From 9FT-COMBO-48-23 sp964400675 (lineage in GTDB: Bacteria > Chloroflexota > Dehalococcoidia > GIF9 > UBA5629): a stretch of DNA of 64,000 nt. The stretch is from the NCBI GenBank assembly GCA_964400675.1, contig CAYNVO010000011.1:1-64000 (forward strand), read 5' to 3'. The notes below the pieces were generated by a model. That model made no database searches. It saw nothing but the letters and a program-made list of their open reading frames with translations, and had not been told where the DNA came from. Positions within the stretch are counted from its first letter, which is position 1; each line of letters starts with the position of its first letter. Positions 51,675 to 59,266 of this stretch are shown piece after piece. The translations under genes were made by a program, and so were the position numbers.

Positions 51675-52793
51675 ATGAAGATTGCTGTAATTGTGGGTAC
51701 ACGCCCCGAGATAATTAAGATGGCTCCGATAGTAAGAGAGCTTGAGAACAATAGAGTAAACTACTTCATCCTTCATACCGGTCAACATTATTCGTATAAC
51801 CTGGATAGGGTCTTTTTTGAACAGCTAAGATTACAAGATGCTAAATATAACTTAGAGGTCGGCTCCGGCTCTCATGCAGAACAAACAGGAAAAATACTTA
51901 TAGGCGTGGAAAAAACTCTTGAAATTGAAAAGCCTGATATTGTTCTAGTTGAGGGTGACACTAACTCTGTGTTTGCTGGTGCACTGGCAGCAGTTAAGCT
52001 CCATATATCAGTTGGGCATGTCGAGGCTGGGCTGCGAAGTTATGACAGGCAGATGCCCGAGGAAATCAATCGTATTCTGACTGACCATTGCTCCGATTAC
52101 CTGTTCGCTCCAACGGAGAAGGCAAAGGCAATCCTCCTCGGCGAGGGCATCCACAACGACAAGATATTTGTAACTGGCAATACCATAGTTGACGCTGTCT
52201 ACCAAAACCTAGAAATAGCTAAAAGAAGTTCAAAGTTAGGAAGTTCTAAGTTCGAGGTTAAATACACAACTTCAAACGTAGAACATAGAACCTTGAACCT
52301 TGAACCCGGAAGCTACTTCTTGGTAACCCTTCATCGGCAAGAGAATGTTGATAACCTGGCGAGATTGGCCTCAATCTTGGAGGGGTTAGATAGGGTGGCT
52401 TCTGAGTTTCGTATGCCTGTAATCTATCCCATCCATCCCCGCTCTCAGAAAATGATGGCCAAATTTGGCCATAAACCCCGAAATATTAAGCTAATTGAAC
52501 CCACCGACTTCCTGAGTTTTCTCCAGCTTGAGAGCAGTGCCAGGCTTATACTGACCGACTCTGGAGGAGTTCAGGAGGAAGCTTGCATACTCAAAGTCCC
52601 CTGTGTTACTTTGAGAGACAATACTGAGAGGCCGGAAACCATTGAGGTCGGCGCTAATATACTAGCTGGTGCATCTTCAGATAAAATACTTGATTGTGTC
52701 AAGAGTATGATTAGCCAAAAAAACAAATGGGCAAATCCATTTGGTGATGGCAAAGCAGGAGAAAGAATAGTAGAAATTATAACAGGAGATTAA
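51675..52793 (+). CDS. wecB: UDP-N-acetylglucosamine 2-epimerase, with repeat-derived insertion
   Basis: A 372-residue WecB: VGTRPEIIKMAPIVRELE at the N-terminus, HTGQHYSYNLDRVFFEQL, VEGDTNSVFAGALAA, HVEAGLRSYDRQMPEEINR, YFLVTLHRQENVDN, and LTDSGGVQEEACIL near the end. It makes UDP-ManNAc for surface polymers. ATG 51675 is chosen over GTG 51669 for its spacing from AGGA. Residues about 184-211 (RSSKLGSSKFEVKY...LEPGS) are encoded by an in-frame palindromic repeat (52226-52306), placed in the surface loop before the LHRQENVD block. All catalytic blocks outside it are intact, so the enzyme may still work. It ends 2 bases before the next epimerase gene. Confidence 0.9.
   Translation: MKIAVIVGTRPEIIKMAPIVRELENNRVNYFILHTGQHYSYNLDRVFFEQLRLQDAKYNLEVGSGSHAEQTGKILIGVEKTLEIEKPDIVLVEGDTNSVFAGALAAVKLHISVGHVEAGLRSYDRQMPEEINRILTDHCSDYLFAPTEKAKAILLGEGIHNDKIFVTGNTIVDAVYQNLEIAKRSSKLGSSKFEVKYTTSNVEHRTLNLEPGSYFLVTLHRQENVDNLARLASILEGLDRVASEFRMPVIYPIHPRSQKMMAKFGHKPRNIKLIEPTDFLSFLQLESSARLILTDSGGVQEEACILKVPCVTLRDNTERPETIEVGANILAGASSDKILDCVKSMISQKNKWANPFGDGKAGERIVEIITGD
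52226..52306. repeat. Palindromic GTTCTAGGTTC-family repeat inside wecB
   Basis: A left arm of about 34 bases (AAGTTCAAAGTTAGGAAGTT+CTAAGTTCGAGGTT) and a right arm ending GAACATAGAACCTTGAACCT+TGAACCC are imperfect reverse complements, with about 15 bases between. The arms resemble those that flank the four-helix-bundle gene at 55006-55374. The frame of wecB is kept. Confidence 0.7.
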
Positions 52794-52795
52794 CT

Positions 52796-53719
52796 ATGGC
52801 TAAGATATTAGTTACTGGCGGCAAGGGATTTATTGGCTCAAACCTCGTTCCTGAATTAAACGAACGGGGACACGAAGTCTGGGTATGCGACTTGGGTCAT
52901 TCAGAGTCCCCAAACTACACCCGCTGCGATGTTACCGAATACCGCCAGCTTGAGAGAATATTTGAACACCACGACTTTGATTTTGTCTATCATCTGGCGG
53001 CAGAATATGGCCGCTGGAACGGCGAGGACTATTATGAGAACCTGTGGCTGACCAATGTGATAGGTACTAAGAATATGCTTCGGATTCAGGAGCAGAAGAA
53101 GTTCCGCATGATATTCTTTTCCAGTGCCGAGGTCTATGGAGACTATGACGGTGTAATGAGTGAAGACGTGATGGACAAAATACCCATAAAGCAAATGAAC
53201 GACTACGCTATAACTAAATGGGCAGGAGAGCTACAATGCTTGAACTCTCAAGCCATGTTCGGCACGGAGACTGTCAGGGTTAGACCGGTCAATGCTTACG
53301 GTCCGCACGAGCATTATAGTTCTTACCGCGGTGTAATCCCGGCTTTCATTTACAAGGCTCTGCATGATGAGCCATATACAGTTTATCAGGGGCACAAGCG
53401 CATCTTCGATTATGTAGAAGATACCTGTCGCACCTTCGCCAACATTGTAGATAACTTCATACCCGGCGAAGTTTATAACATCGGAGGCAAAGAGGAGTGG
53501 GAACACGATATCAAATATGTTTCCGACCTGATATTAAAAAATCTGGGCAAAACTGATGCCAAAGTCAACTATAAGGAAGCAGAACCGTTTACCACACGCT
53601 TCAAGCACATGGACTTCTCCAAATCCAGGAGAGACCTTAAGCACGCCCCCAAGGTTCCGCTGGAGGACGGAATCCCCAAAACTATTGAATGGATGCGCAA
53701 AGCCTACGGATTTAAGTAG
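52796..53719 (+). CDS. NAD-dependent sugar epimerase/dehydratase
   Basis: A 307-residue extended SDR: VTGGKGFIGSNLVPEL, VYHLAAEYGRW, FSSAEVYG, YAITKWAGELQ (YxxxK about 142-146), RPVNAYGP, RIFDYVEDTCR, and LEDGIPKTIEWM at the C-terminus. The fold is that of UDP-glucose 4-epimerases and related dehydratases; the sugar cannot be told from the sequence. It starts with ATG 2 bases after wecB, with AGGAG in the wecB end, so co-translated. One of several such enzymes in this cluster. Confidence 0.85.
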   Translation: MAKILVTGGKGFIGSNLVPELNERGHEVWVCDLGHSESPNYTRCDVTEYRQLERIFEHHDFDFVYHLAAEYGRWNGEDYYENLWLTNVIGTKNMLRIQEQKKFRMIFFSSAEVYGDYDGVMSEDVMDKIPIKQMNDYAITKWAGELQCLNSQAMFGTETVRVRPVNAYGPHEHYSSYRGVIPAFIYKALHDEPYTVYQGHKRIFDYVEDTCRTFANIVDNFIPGEVYNIGGKEEWEHDIKYVSDLILKNLGKTDAKVNYKEAEPFTTRFKHMDFSKSRRDLKHAPKVPLEDGIPKTIEWMRKAYGFK

Positions 53720-53739
53720 CCCAAGCCAAACCTTGATAT

Positions 53740-53751
53740 AACCTAGAACTC
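53740..53751. repeat. Short GTTCTAGGTTC-family arm before the GT4 gene
   Basis: AACCTAGAACTC (53740-53751) is the exact reverse complement of GAGTTCTAGGTT at 54939-54950. The GT4 gene is thus bracketed by a 12-base inverted repeat of the same family as the arms around the four-helix-bundle gene. Confidence 0.45.
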
Positions 53752-53753
53752 TT

Positions 53754-54953
53754 ATGAAAATCCTTATCGTCCAGGAGAGCGATTGGCTCAAGAGAGGGCC
53801 GCACCAACAACATCAGCTAGCAGACCGCCTTTCGCTTAGAGGTCACCAGGTTCGGATTATCGATTACGAGATTTTGTGGCGAGACCAAGACAAAAGGGAG
53901 CTTTATTGCAAACGACAGCTATTCGAAAATGTATTCAAGGTTAATCAAGGGGCGAAGGTCACCGTAATTCGTCCCGGCATAATCAAGATACCTCTCCTTG
54001 ACTATGTTTCCATTGTTTTTACTCATCAAAGAGAAATAAACAGGCAAATCGAAGAGTTCAAGCCTGATGTCATTATTGGGTTTAGTATCCTGAATAGTTA
54101 TCTGGCAGCAAAGGCAGCCAGGAGTAATGACATTCCCTTCATTTATTACTGGATAGACGTGCTGCACCGCTTGATACCATTTAAGCCTCTACAGTTCATT
54201 GGTGAGATATTGGAGCACAAAACGCTAATGCAAGCGGACAGGACGCTGACAATCAATGACAAGCTTAAAGACTATGTTATCACTGCCGGTGCCGCAGCTA
54301 ACAAAACTAGTGTAATCAGGGCCGGCATAGACGTGGAGCAGTTTAAGCCATCAGCTAGTATTAGCAATTTAAGGAAACAATATGGACTTAAGGAAACTGA
54401 CATTGTATTGTTCTTCATGGGCTGGCTCTATCATTTCTCCGGTTTGAAAGAAGTGGCTCAGGAGTTAGCCAAAGAAACTAACAAGAACCTGAAATTGCTA
54501 ATAGTCGGCGAAGGCGATGCCTTTGAAGACCTTAAGCGAATACGAAACAAATACAACTTGCAAGATAGGCTCATCTTAGCTGGACAGAAGCCGTATACAG
54601 ATATGCCAGCCTTCATCTCTGCTGCCGATATATGCCTGTTACCGGCATATCCTTGGGAGAAAACAATGCATGACATAGTGCCTATTAAGTTGTATGAGTA
54701 CATGGCTATGAAGAAACCGGTGATAGCAACAAGACTGCCCGGAGTTATGAAAGAATTTGGTAAAAACAACGGCGTAGTCTATGTGAGTAAACCTGAGGAT
54801 GCCATTGATAAAGCCAAAAGCCTTGTCAAAGATGGTAAAATAGGAGAGCTTGGCGATAAAGCCAGGAAATTTGTCCAAAAATACAGCTGGGATAGTATAA
54901 CCGACGGATTTGAGAAAATTCTAGAAGAAGTTGTGATGAGTTCTAGGTTCTAA
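53754..54953 (+). CDS. GT4-family glycosyltransferase
   Basis: A 399-residue GT-B enzyme. The N-terminal acceptor domain opens with ILIVQESDWLKRGPHQQHQL. The C-terminal donor domain has VIRAGIDVEQFKPS, LFFMGWLYHFSGLKE, LLIVGEGDAFEDL, and KLYEYMAMKKPVIATRLPG, which contains the family's EX7E-like region. It transfers a sugar from a nucleotide donor onto a growing glycan. ATG start without a clear ribosome binding site. The last codons (MSSRF and the stop) lie within a dispersed repeat arm, so the natural C-terminus has probably been replaced by a few residues. Confidence 0.85.
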   Translation: MKILIVQESDWLKRGPHQQHQLADRLSLRGHQVRIIDYEILWRDQDKRELYCKRQLFENVFKVNQGAKVTVIRPGIIKIPLLDYVSIVFTHQREINRQIEEFKPDVIIGFSILNSYLAAKAARSNDIPFIYYWIDVLHRLIPFKPLQFIGEILEHKTLMQADRTLTINDKLKDYVITAGAAANKTSVIRAGIDVEQFKPSASISNLRKQYGLKETDIVLFFMGWLYHFSGLKEVAQELAKETNKNLKLLIVGEGDAFEDLKRIRNKYNLQDRLILAGQKPYTDMPAFISAADICLLPAYPWEKTMHDIVPIKLYEYMAMKKPVIATRLPGVMKEFGKNNGVVYVSKPEDAIDKAKSLVKDGKIGELGDKARKFVQKYSWDSITDGFEKILEEVVMSSRF

Positions 54954-54994
54954 GCCAAGGGGTTCTAGGTTAAGAAGTTCTAAGTTCTAGGTAG
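54938..54994. repeat. Left inverted-repeat arm of the four-helix-bundle unit
   Basis: Three or four tandem variants of GTTCTAGGTTCTAAG (54940, 54962, 54975). Their reverse complements are found in the right arm at 55364-55398, on the other side of the S23-like gene. The arm provides the last codons of the GT4 gene. Confidence 0.8.
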
Positions 54995-55005
54995 AATATT
55001 GAGTA

Positions 55006-55374
55006 ATGAAAATCGAAAGATTTGAGGACATCGAAGCTTGGAAAGAGGCTCGAAATTTGGTTAGCATGATTTACGATATTTCAAATGAAGAGCTATTTTC
55101 AAAAGATTTCAGCCTGAGGAATCAAGTCCGGGGGGCTTCGGTCTCCGTAATGTCCAACATTGCCGAGGGATTTGATAGGGGGACAAATAGAGAATTCATA
55201 CAATTCCTCATAGTAGCCAGAGCTTCCGCTTCTGAAGTAAAAAGCCAGTTATATGTAGCCTTGGACCGCAACTACATTCATCAAAATAAGTTTGATAAAG
55301 TATACCAGCAAGCAACGAAAGCCATAAGTCTTATTGACGTGTTCATCCGTTACTTGAAAAAACCCAGAACGTAG
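55006..55374 (+). CDS. Four-helix-bundle protein (S23 / bAvd-like)
   Basis: A 122-residue protein of the four-helix-bundle family first known from ORFs in intervening sequences of 23S rRNA genes, and related to the Avd accessory protein of diversity-generating retroelements. The order is typical: FEDIEAWKEARNLV, then RNQVRGASVSVMSNIAEGFD (about 39-58), then FIQFLIVARASASEVKSQL. It probably forms a basic pentameric bundle that binds nucleic acid. ATG start with GAATATTGAGTA before it and no good ribosome binding site. Start and stop lie beside or inside inverted repeats. It interrupts a run of polysaccharide genes and looks inserted. No reverse transcriptase is present. Confidence 0.92.
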   Translation: MKIERFEDIEAWKEARNLVSMIYDISNEELFSKDFSLRNQVRGASVSVMSNIAEGFDRGTNREFIQFLIVARASASEVKSQLYVALDRNYIHQNKFDKVYQQATKAISLIDVFIRYLKKPRT

Positions 55375-55398
55375 AACCTAGAACCTAGAACGAAGAAG
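55364..55398. repeat. Right inverted-repeat arm of the four-helix-bundle unit
   Basis: CCAGAACGTAGAACCTAGAA followed by CCTAGAACGAAGAAGG. It is the reverse complement of the GTTCTAGGTTC units of the left arm. It contains the stop codon of the S23-like gene and abuts the ribosome binding site of the next epimerase. Confidence 0.8.
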
Positions 55399-55405
55399 GA
55401 GCAAA

Positions 55406-56404
55406 ATGAGTCAACATATGAGCGAATATAAGGGTAAGAATATCCTCATCACCGGCGGGGCTGGCTGCATTGGCAGCAATCTGACTAAAGCTCTAATAGA
55501 AGCCGAAGCAGGCAAAATAATCGTCCTTGACGACCTTTCAGCGGCTGAAAAATGGAACGTCCCCGTTGACCCAAAGGTGATATTTATCGAGGGCAGCGTA
55601 TTGGATGAAGAAGCAGTAAAGAGAGCGTTCTCTGCAAAGCTTGATTTCGTCTTCCATCTGGCAGCTCACTTCGCCAATCAGAATTCAGTTGATAATCCTG
55701 AGACCGACCTCGAGGTCAACGGTCTCGGCACACTCAAGGTTCTGGAATACTCTCACCTTGCCAAGGTAAGCAAGTTTGTCTTTGCATCTTCAGGCTGCTC
55801 AGTTTACGGCAGCCAGGCGCCTCTCCCCCTGAAAGAGGATTACGTATCGCTGCATCTCGACACTCCCTATCAAATCACCAAGCTTCTCGGCGAGCTTTAC
55901 TGCAATTTCTTCCACAATTATTATGGGCTGCCTGTAGCTATAGCCCGATACTTCAATGTTTATGGTCCCGGTGAAATCCCCGGTGCTTACCGTAACGTCA
56001 TTCCCAATTTCATGTGGTGGGCATTACACAAAATGCCCCTACCTGTGACTGGCACAGGAGCGGAAACCAGAGATTTCACCTATGTTGAAGACATAGTTGA
56101 CGGCACGTTACGACTTGGGGCAATATCTCAGGCTGTGGGTGATGCCTTTAACCTCGCGTCAGAAACAGAAACCAAGGTAATTGATATAGCTAATATGGTT
56201 AATGAGATAACGGGAAATCCGTCAGGTGTTACCTTTAAACCTCGCCGCGACTGGGACCAGATTACGCGCCGGAAAGCCTCTATAGAAAAAGCCAGGAAAG
56301 TTCTCGGTTATGAGCCAGGAACAAAAATAAAAGACGGAGTCAAGAAAGTGTATGAGTGGGTTGTAGCCAATCGTGATAAAATTGAGGAATGTGCCAGATT
56401 TTAA
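55406..56404 (+). CDS. NAD-dependent sugar epimerase (UDP-glucose 4-epimerase-like)
   Basis: A 332-residue extended SDR: ILITGGAGCIGSNLTKALIE, VFHLAAHFANQNS, SSGCSVYGS, YQITKLLGELYCN (YxxxK about 155-159), ARYFNVYGPGE, and FTYVEDIVDG. It ends KDGVKKVYEWV and ECARF. The sugar is unknown. ATG start with AAGGAGC 4 bases upstream, next to the repeat arm. The C-terminal 35 residues are closely matched by a gene remnant at 63486-63605 in this same window, which shows that a second copy once existed. Confidence 0.85.
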   Translation: MSQHMSEYKGKNILITGGAGCIGSNLTKALIEAEAGKIIVLDDLSAAEKWNVPVDPKVIFIEGSVLDEEAVKRAFSAKLDFVFHLAAHFANQNSVDNPETDLEVNGLGTLKVLEYSHLAKVSKFVFASSGCSVYGSQAPLPLKEDYVSLHLDTPYQITKLLGELYCNFFHNYYGLPVAIARYFNVYGPGEIPGAYRNVIPNFMWWALHKMPLPVTGTGAETRDFTYVEDIVDGTLRLGAISQAVGDAFNLASETETKVIDIANMVNEITGNPSGVTFKPRRDWDQITRRKASIEKARKVLGYEPGTKIKDGVKKVYEWVVANRDKIEECARF

Positions 56405-56494
56405 TCTCTCGAAGTATGCAGGGCAGACAAACGCAGGGTTGCCGCAAATTAATTTTACATAAAATAACGATGCCTATATTTTCTTCAATCCGGC

Positions 56495-56872
56495 TTAATA
56501 TCCTGTTCTAACAATCAAGAAACAGCCAACAACCACGAAGGCAATCCCTATCCAATGCAATATAGTTATACTTTCTTTCAAATAAATCAAGGCAAATATC
56601 GCTGTTAATACATAGGCCAAGCTCATCAGGGGGTAAATAAAGCTGACATTTAGAGTTGACATTGCACCAAGCCACAGGACTAATGCGATTCCGTAGCATA
56701 ATATCCCGGCAATGATACGGGGGTTGGTGAATATTCTGGAGAGTGTATCAAGGTTGAAGAGCTGCCCCATACTTTTGATTTCTCCGACTTGATTCACACC
56801 ACTTTTCATCAGGATTTGTCCCATTGCCGCACCGAATATGCAGAGCAACACCAATAGTAGAGCAAACAACAT
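56495..56872 (-). CDS. SMR/EamA-type small membrane transporter
   Basis: A 125-residue protein with four transmembrane helices, of the half-size EamA/SMR type: GAAMGQILMKSGV in helix 1, YGIALVLWLGAMSTLNVSFI, YPLMSLAYVLTAIFALIYL and ITILHWIGIAFVVVGCFLIV. ArnE/ArnF-like members flip lipid-linked sugars, which suits this locus, but multidrug or other substrates are possible. ATG 56872 with AAAGGAG 5 bases upstream is preferred to the longer frame from 56917. Confidence 0.8.
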   Translation of the reverse strand: MLFALLLVLLCIFGAAMGQILMKSGVNQVGEIKSMGQLFNLDTLSRIFTNPRIIAGILCYGIALVLWLGAMSTLNVSFIYPLMSLAYVLTAIFALIYLKESITILHWIGIAFVVVGCFLIVRTGY

Positions 56873-57002
56873 AGCACTCCTTTTCTTGAACCTTGGTAGC
56901 CCAAATTTTCTTTTCAATTTTTACCCAGCAGTGTAGATTTTCTTACCGTTAAATCAGAGCTTGATATTAGGCATGCCAGCTCCTTAATGTCAATAATATA
57001 GG

Positions 57003-57902
57003 TTATGCCTTTTTAGCTAACAATTTGATCTCATATTGCATATTAAAAAGCTTGGCAAAAAAATACATTACCCCTATTAACATTTTCGTGCCCCAGTTCC
57101 ATCTCAGGTTCTGCAAGGGTATTTCACTCTTTCCAAGGTAAATGACCTCAAATCCTGTCTCACGAAGCATTTGCGTTAGTGTCTGTTTGGAAAAATGAGT
57201 GATATGATAGATTGGATGTACTAACTTAATAGGTTTTTTCAACTTCCCGCCTGTGATTTTGTACAAAATGTCAGCCAGTCTAGGAATAAGGCTATTCTCG
57301 TCTACTGTCAAAATAAACAATAATCCATTGTCTTTCAGTATCCGTAGGCACTCTTCCAAGATTTGCCTGGGATTTGGGACATGTTCAATGGTATCCCACA
57401 TTGTAACAACATCAAAGTATGCTGATGGGAAATTAATGTCTTGCAATTCTTTTGTGTCCACTTTAATTCCAAATTTCTCCTTGGCATAGTTTGATGCATA
57501 TTCCGAAATATCCACTCCGTATGGCTCCCAACCTTTGTTTTTTGCCATATCCAGAAAAACGCCTGTGGCACAACCGACATCCAATATTCTCCCCGCTTCC
57601 TTAGAGGACATTATAAGAGCTAATCCCTGTTGGAAGTTGGCTAATCTGGGCTCTTCTTTATACTTGGCATAGTCCTCGTGGCACTTTGAAAAAAATTTGA
57701 CTTGGAACTCTTCGAAGTACTCGGCAGAATATAATTCTACAAGATTAATGTATAGCGGCTCAGTAAACACAAGGTGGCAATTGCGGCATTTTAATATATT
57801 GTATTCTCTCAGTTCATAAAGCCGAGAAATATCTTGTGAGTCACACAGTTGGCATTTAACATCGTTAAATTTATCAGGCTCTTTATAAGTATCCTCTGAC
57901 AA
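57003..57902 (-). CDS. Class I SAM methyltransferase with N-terminal zinc ribbon
   Basis: A 299-residue protein. Residues 17-43 hold a zinc ribbon (CQLCDSQ and KCRNCHL). Then comes a Rossmann methyltransferase: ILDVGCATGVFLDMAKNKG (SAM motif I, about 105-123), PYGVDISEYA, DVVTMWDTIEHVPNP and LRILKDNGLLFILT. This layout is common in sugar- or polyketide-modifying methyltransferases of glycan loci. TTG start at 57902. It lies 43 bases after the epimerase gene on the same strand and is probably co-transcribed with it. Confidence 0.85.
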   Translation of the reverse strand: MSEDTYKEPDKFNDVKCQLCDSQDISRLYELREYNILKCRNCHLVFTEPLYINLVELYSAEYFEEFQVKFFSKCHEDYAKYKEEPRLANFQQGLALIMSSKEAGRILDVGCATGVFLDMAKNKGWEPYGVDISEYASNYAKEKFGIKVDTKELQDINFPSAYFDVVTMWDTIEHVPNPRQILEECLRILKDNGLLFILTVDENSLIPRLADILYKITGGKLKKPIKLVHPIYHITHFSKQTLTQMLRETGFEVIYLGKSEIPLQNLRWNWGTKMLIGVMYFFAKLFNMQYEIKLLAKKA

Positions 57903-57945
57903 GATGATTACCTGCCTAATAATTCATTAGTTCGAGCTTTTGATG

Positions 57946-58896
57946 CTATTTGTTGCAGTGCATACGGAACCAGTTGATAGTATTTTTCAATCCATCCTCA
58001 AGGTTGACTGAAGGCTGCCACCCTAGAATTTCCTTGGCTTTAGTATTATCACAAAAATGGTGCCATGCTTCTCCAGGCCGATAATCTAATGCCCCTACTC
58101 GCGGTTTTAGTGAGCTCTCCATTAAACGCAAAACCATTTCCACAACATCTATAATCTTGTACTCTAATCCATTGCCAATGTTTATTATTTCACCAATAGC
58201 ACGTGGCGTAACTGAAGCTTTTATGTAAGCCTCAACGATATCATCAACATAATTGAATTCTCTTGTCTGCTCCCCCTTGGTCATTTCAAATTCCTCATCC
58301 ATGATAGTCTTTTTAATGAGCGATGGAATCAGCAAGCTGCCTTCCTGCCCAGGTCCATAAGTCAGAAATGGCCTCAAAGTAATAATAGGTGCTCCATGCG
58401 TTTTGTGTAACATCTGGCAAAAAGCAGTGGCAGATACCTTAGAAGCAGAGTATGGAGAAGAAGGATTAGGAATTTGATCTTCGCGGAACGGAGCAGGATT
58501 GTCACCATAATCTTCAGAAGCCCCGGTATTTATAAAGCAATCGTAATTAATCCAATTTAAAGCTCGTAAAAGGTTAAGTGTTCCTCTTAAATTTACCTCT
58601 ACCATCTCGTCAATTAGTTCTGGGGAGCGGGTGGTAGCAACGTATGCAGCGAGGTGAAATATTTTCTGCGGTTTGATAACAGCAATAACTGTTCTTATAG
58701 TTGTAAAATCTCTTATATCACTATGATGAATGATAATCTCATTGCTTATATCTCCAAGCCTCCAAAGATTGGAACCAGCTCTGGCTAAACCATGCACCTC
58801 AGCACCTTCTCTCACCAGTCTTCTAGCCAAATGGGAACCTATAAAACCAGAGACGCCGGTAACCAGCACCTTGGTATTCCTCAATGTTTCAGTCAT
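57946..58896 (-). CDS. NAD-dependent sugar epimerase/dehydratase
   Basis: A 316-residue extended SDR: VTGVSGFIGSHLARRLV, IFHLAAYVATTRSPE, NTGASEDYG, SPYSASKVSATAF (YxxxK about 149-153), RPFLTYGPGQEG and FNYVDDIVEAYI. It is of the GDP-mannose-dehydratase / UDP-glucose-epimerase type; substrate unknown. ATG start overlapping the end of the upstream dehydratase fragment by 4 bases (ATGA). Confidence 0.85.
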   Translation of the reverse strand: MTETLRNTKVLVTGVSGFIGSHLARRLVREGAEVHGLARAGSNLWRLGDISNEIIIHHSDIRDFTTIRTVIAVIKPQKIFHLAAYVATTRSPELIDEMVEVNLRGTLNLLRALNWINYDCFINTGASEDYGDNPAPFREDQIPNPSSPYSASKVSATAFCQMLHKTHGAPIITLRPFLTYGPGQEGSLLIPSLIKKTIMDEEFEMTKGEQTREFNYVDDIVEAYIKASVTPRAIGEIINIGNGLEYKIIDVVEMVLRLMESSLKPRVGALDYRPGEAWHHFCDNTKAKEILGWQPSVNLEDGLKNTINWFRMHCNK

Positions 58897-59243
58897 TTAA
58901 CCTTGCCCTGGGCTTTAAAAAATTCTTGATACCAAGCGATGGTTTCCGTCAGTCCCTCTTCGACTGTATATTTGGGTCTCCAGCCCAGAACATCCCGGGC
59001 TTTCTGAGCTGAAAGATATTGGTGTTTTATCGCTCCTTTGGGTGTATTGAGTATCTCGGGTTGCAAGTCTGTTCTTTTCATCAGTTCAAGTATCGTTTGA
59101 ACGATCTGAAGGACGCTCATCTGGGTCTCGTTACTGAAATTGAATGCCTCCCCGCAGATACTTGCATCATCCATTTTTTCCGCCAACAAAAGATATGCAT
59201 CTACAGCATTTAAAATAATAAGGCATTGACTTTTCACTTGCAA
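58893..59243 (-). pseudogene. C-terminal fragment of a CDP-glucose 4,6-dehydratase-like protein
   Basis: Only 116 codons, matching the last third of an extended SDR: DAYLLLAEKM, GEAFNFSNE, and KARDVLGWRPKYTVEEGLTE followed by TIAWYQ. The Rossmann glycines, the Ser and the YxxxK motif are all absent. The family is about 350 residues long. The homology starts abruptly at NAVDAYLL, about 40 bases after the truncated 5' edge, and the preceding residues (QVKSQCLIIL) look unrelated. The N-terminus was probably lost by recombination with the GT2 gene upstream. It is unlikely to be active. An alternative, a stand-alone substrate domain, is improbable. Confidence 0.7.
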
Positions 59244-59266
59244 ATTTGATGCGCGCGTTCTTATAT

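Noticed and set aside
55006..55374. Diversity-generating retroelement
   Set aside because: The protein is Avd-like, but there is no reverse transcriptase and no template/variable repeat pair in the neighbourhood.
54938..55398. CRISPR array
   Set aside because: The GTTCTAGGTTC units are short, tandem without spacers of regular length, and inverted on the other side of a gene. No cas gene is present.
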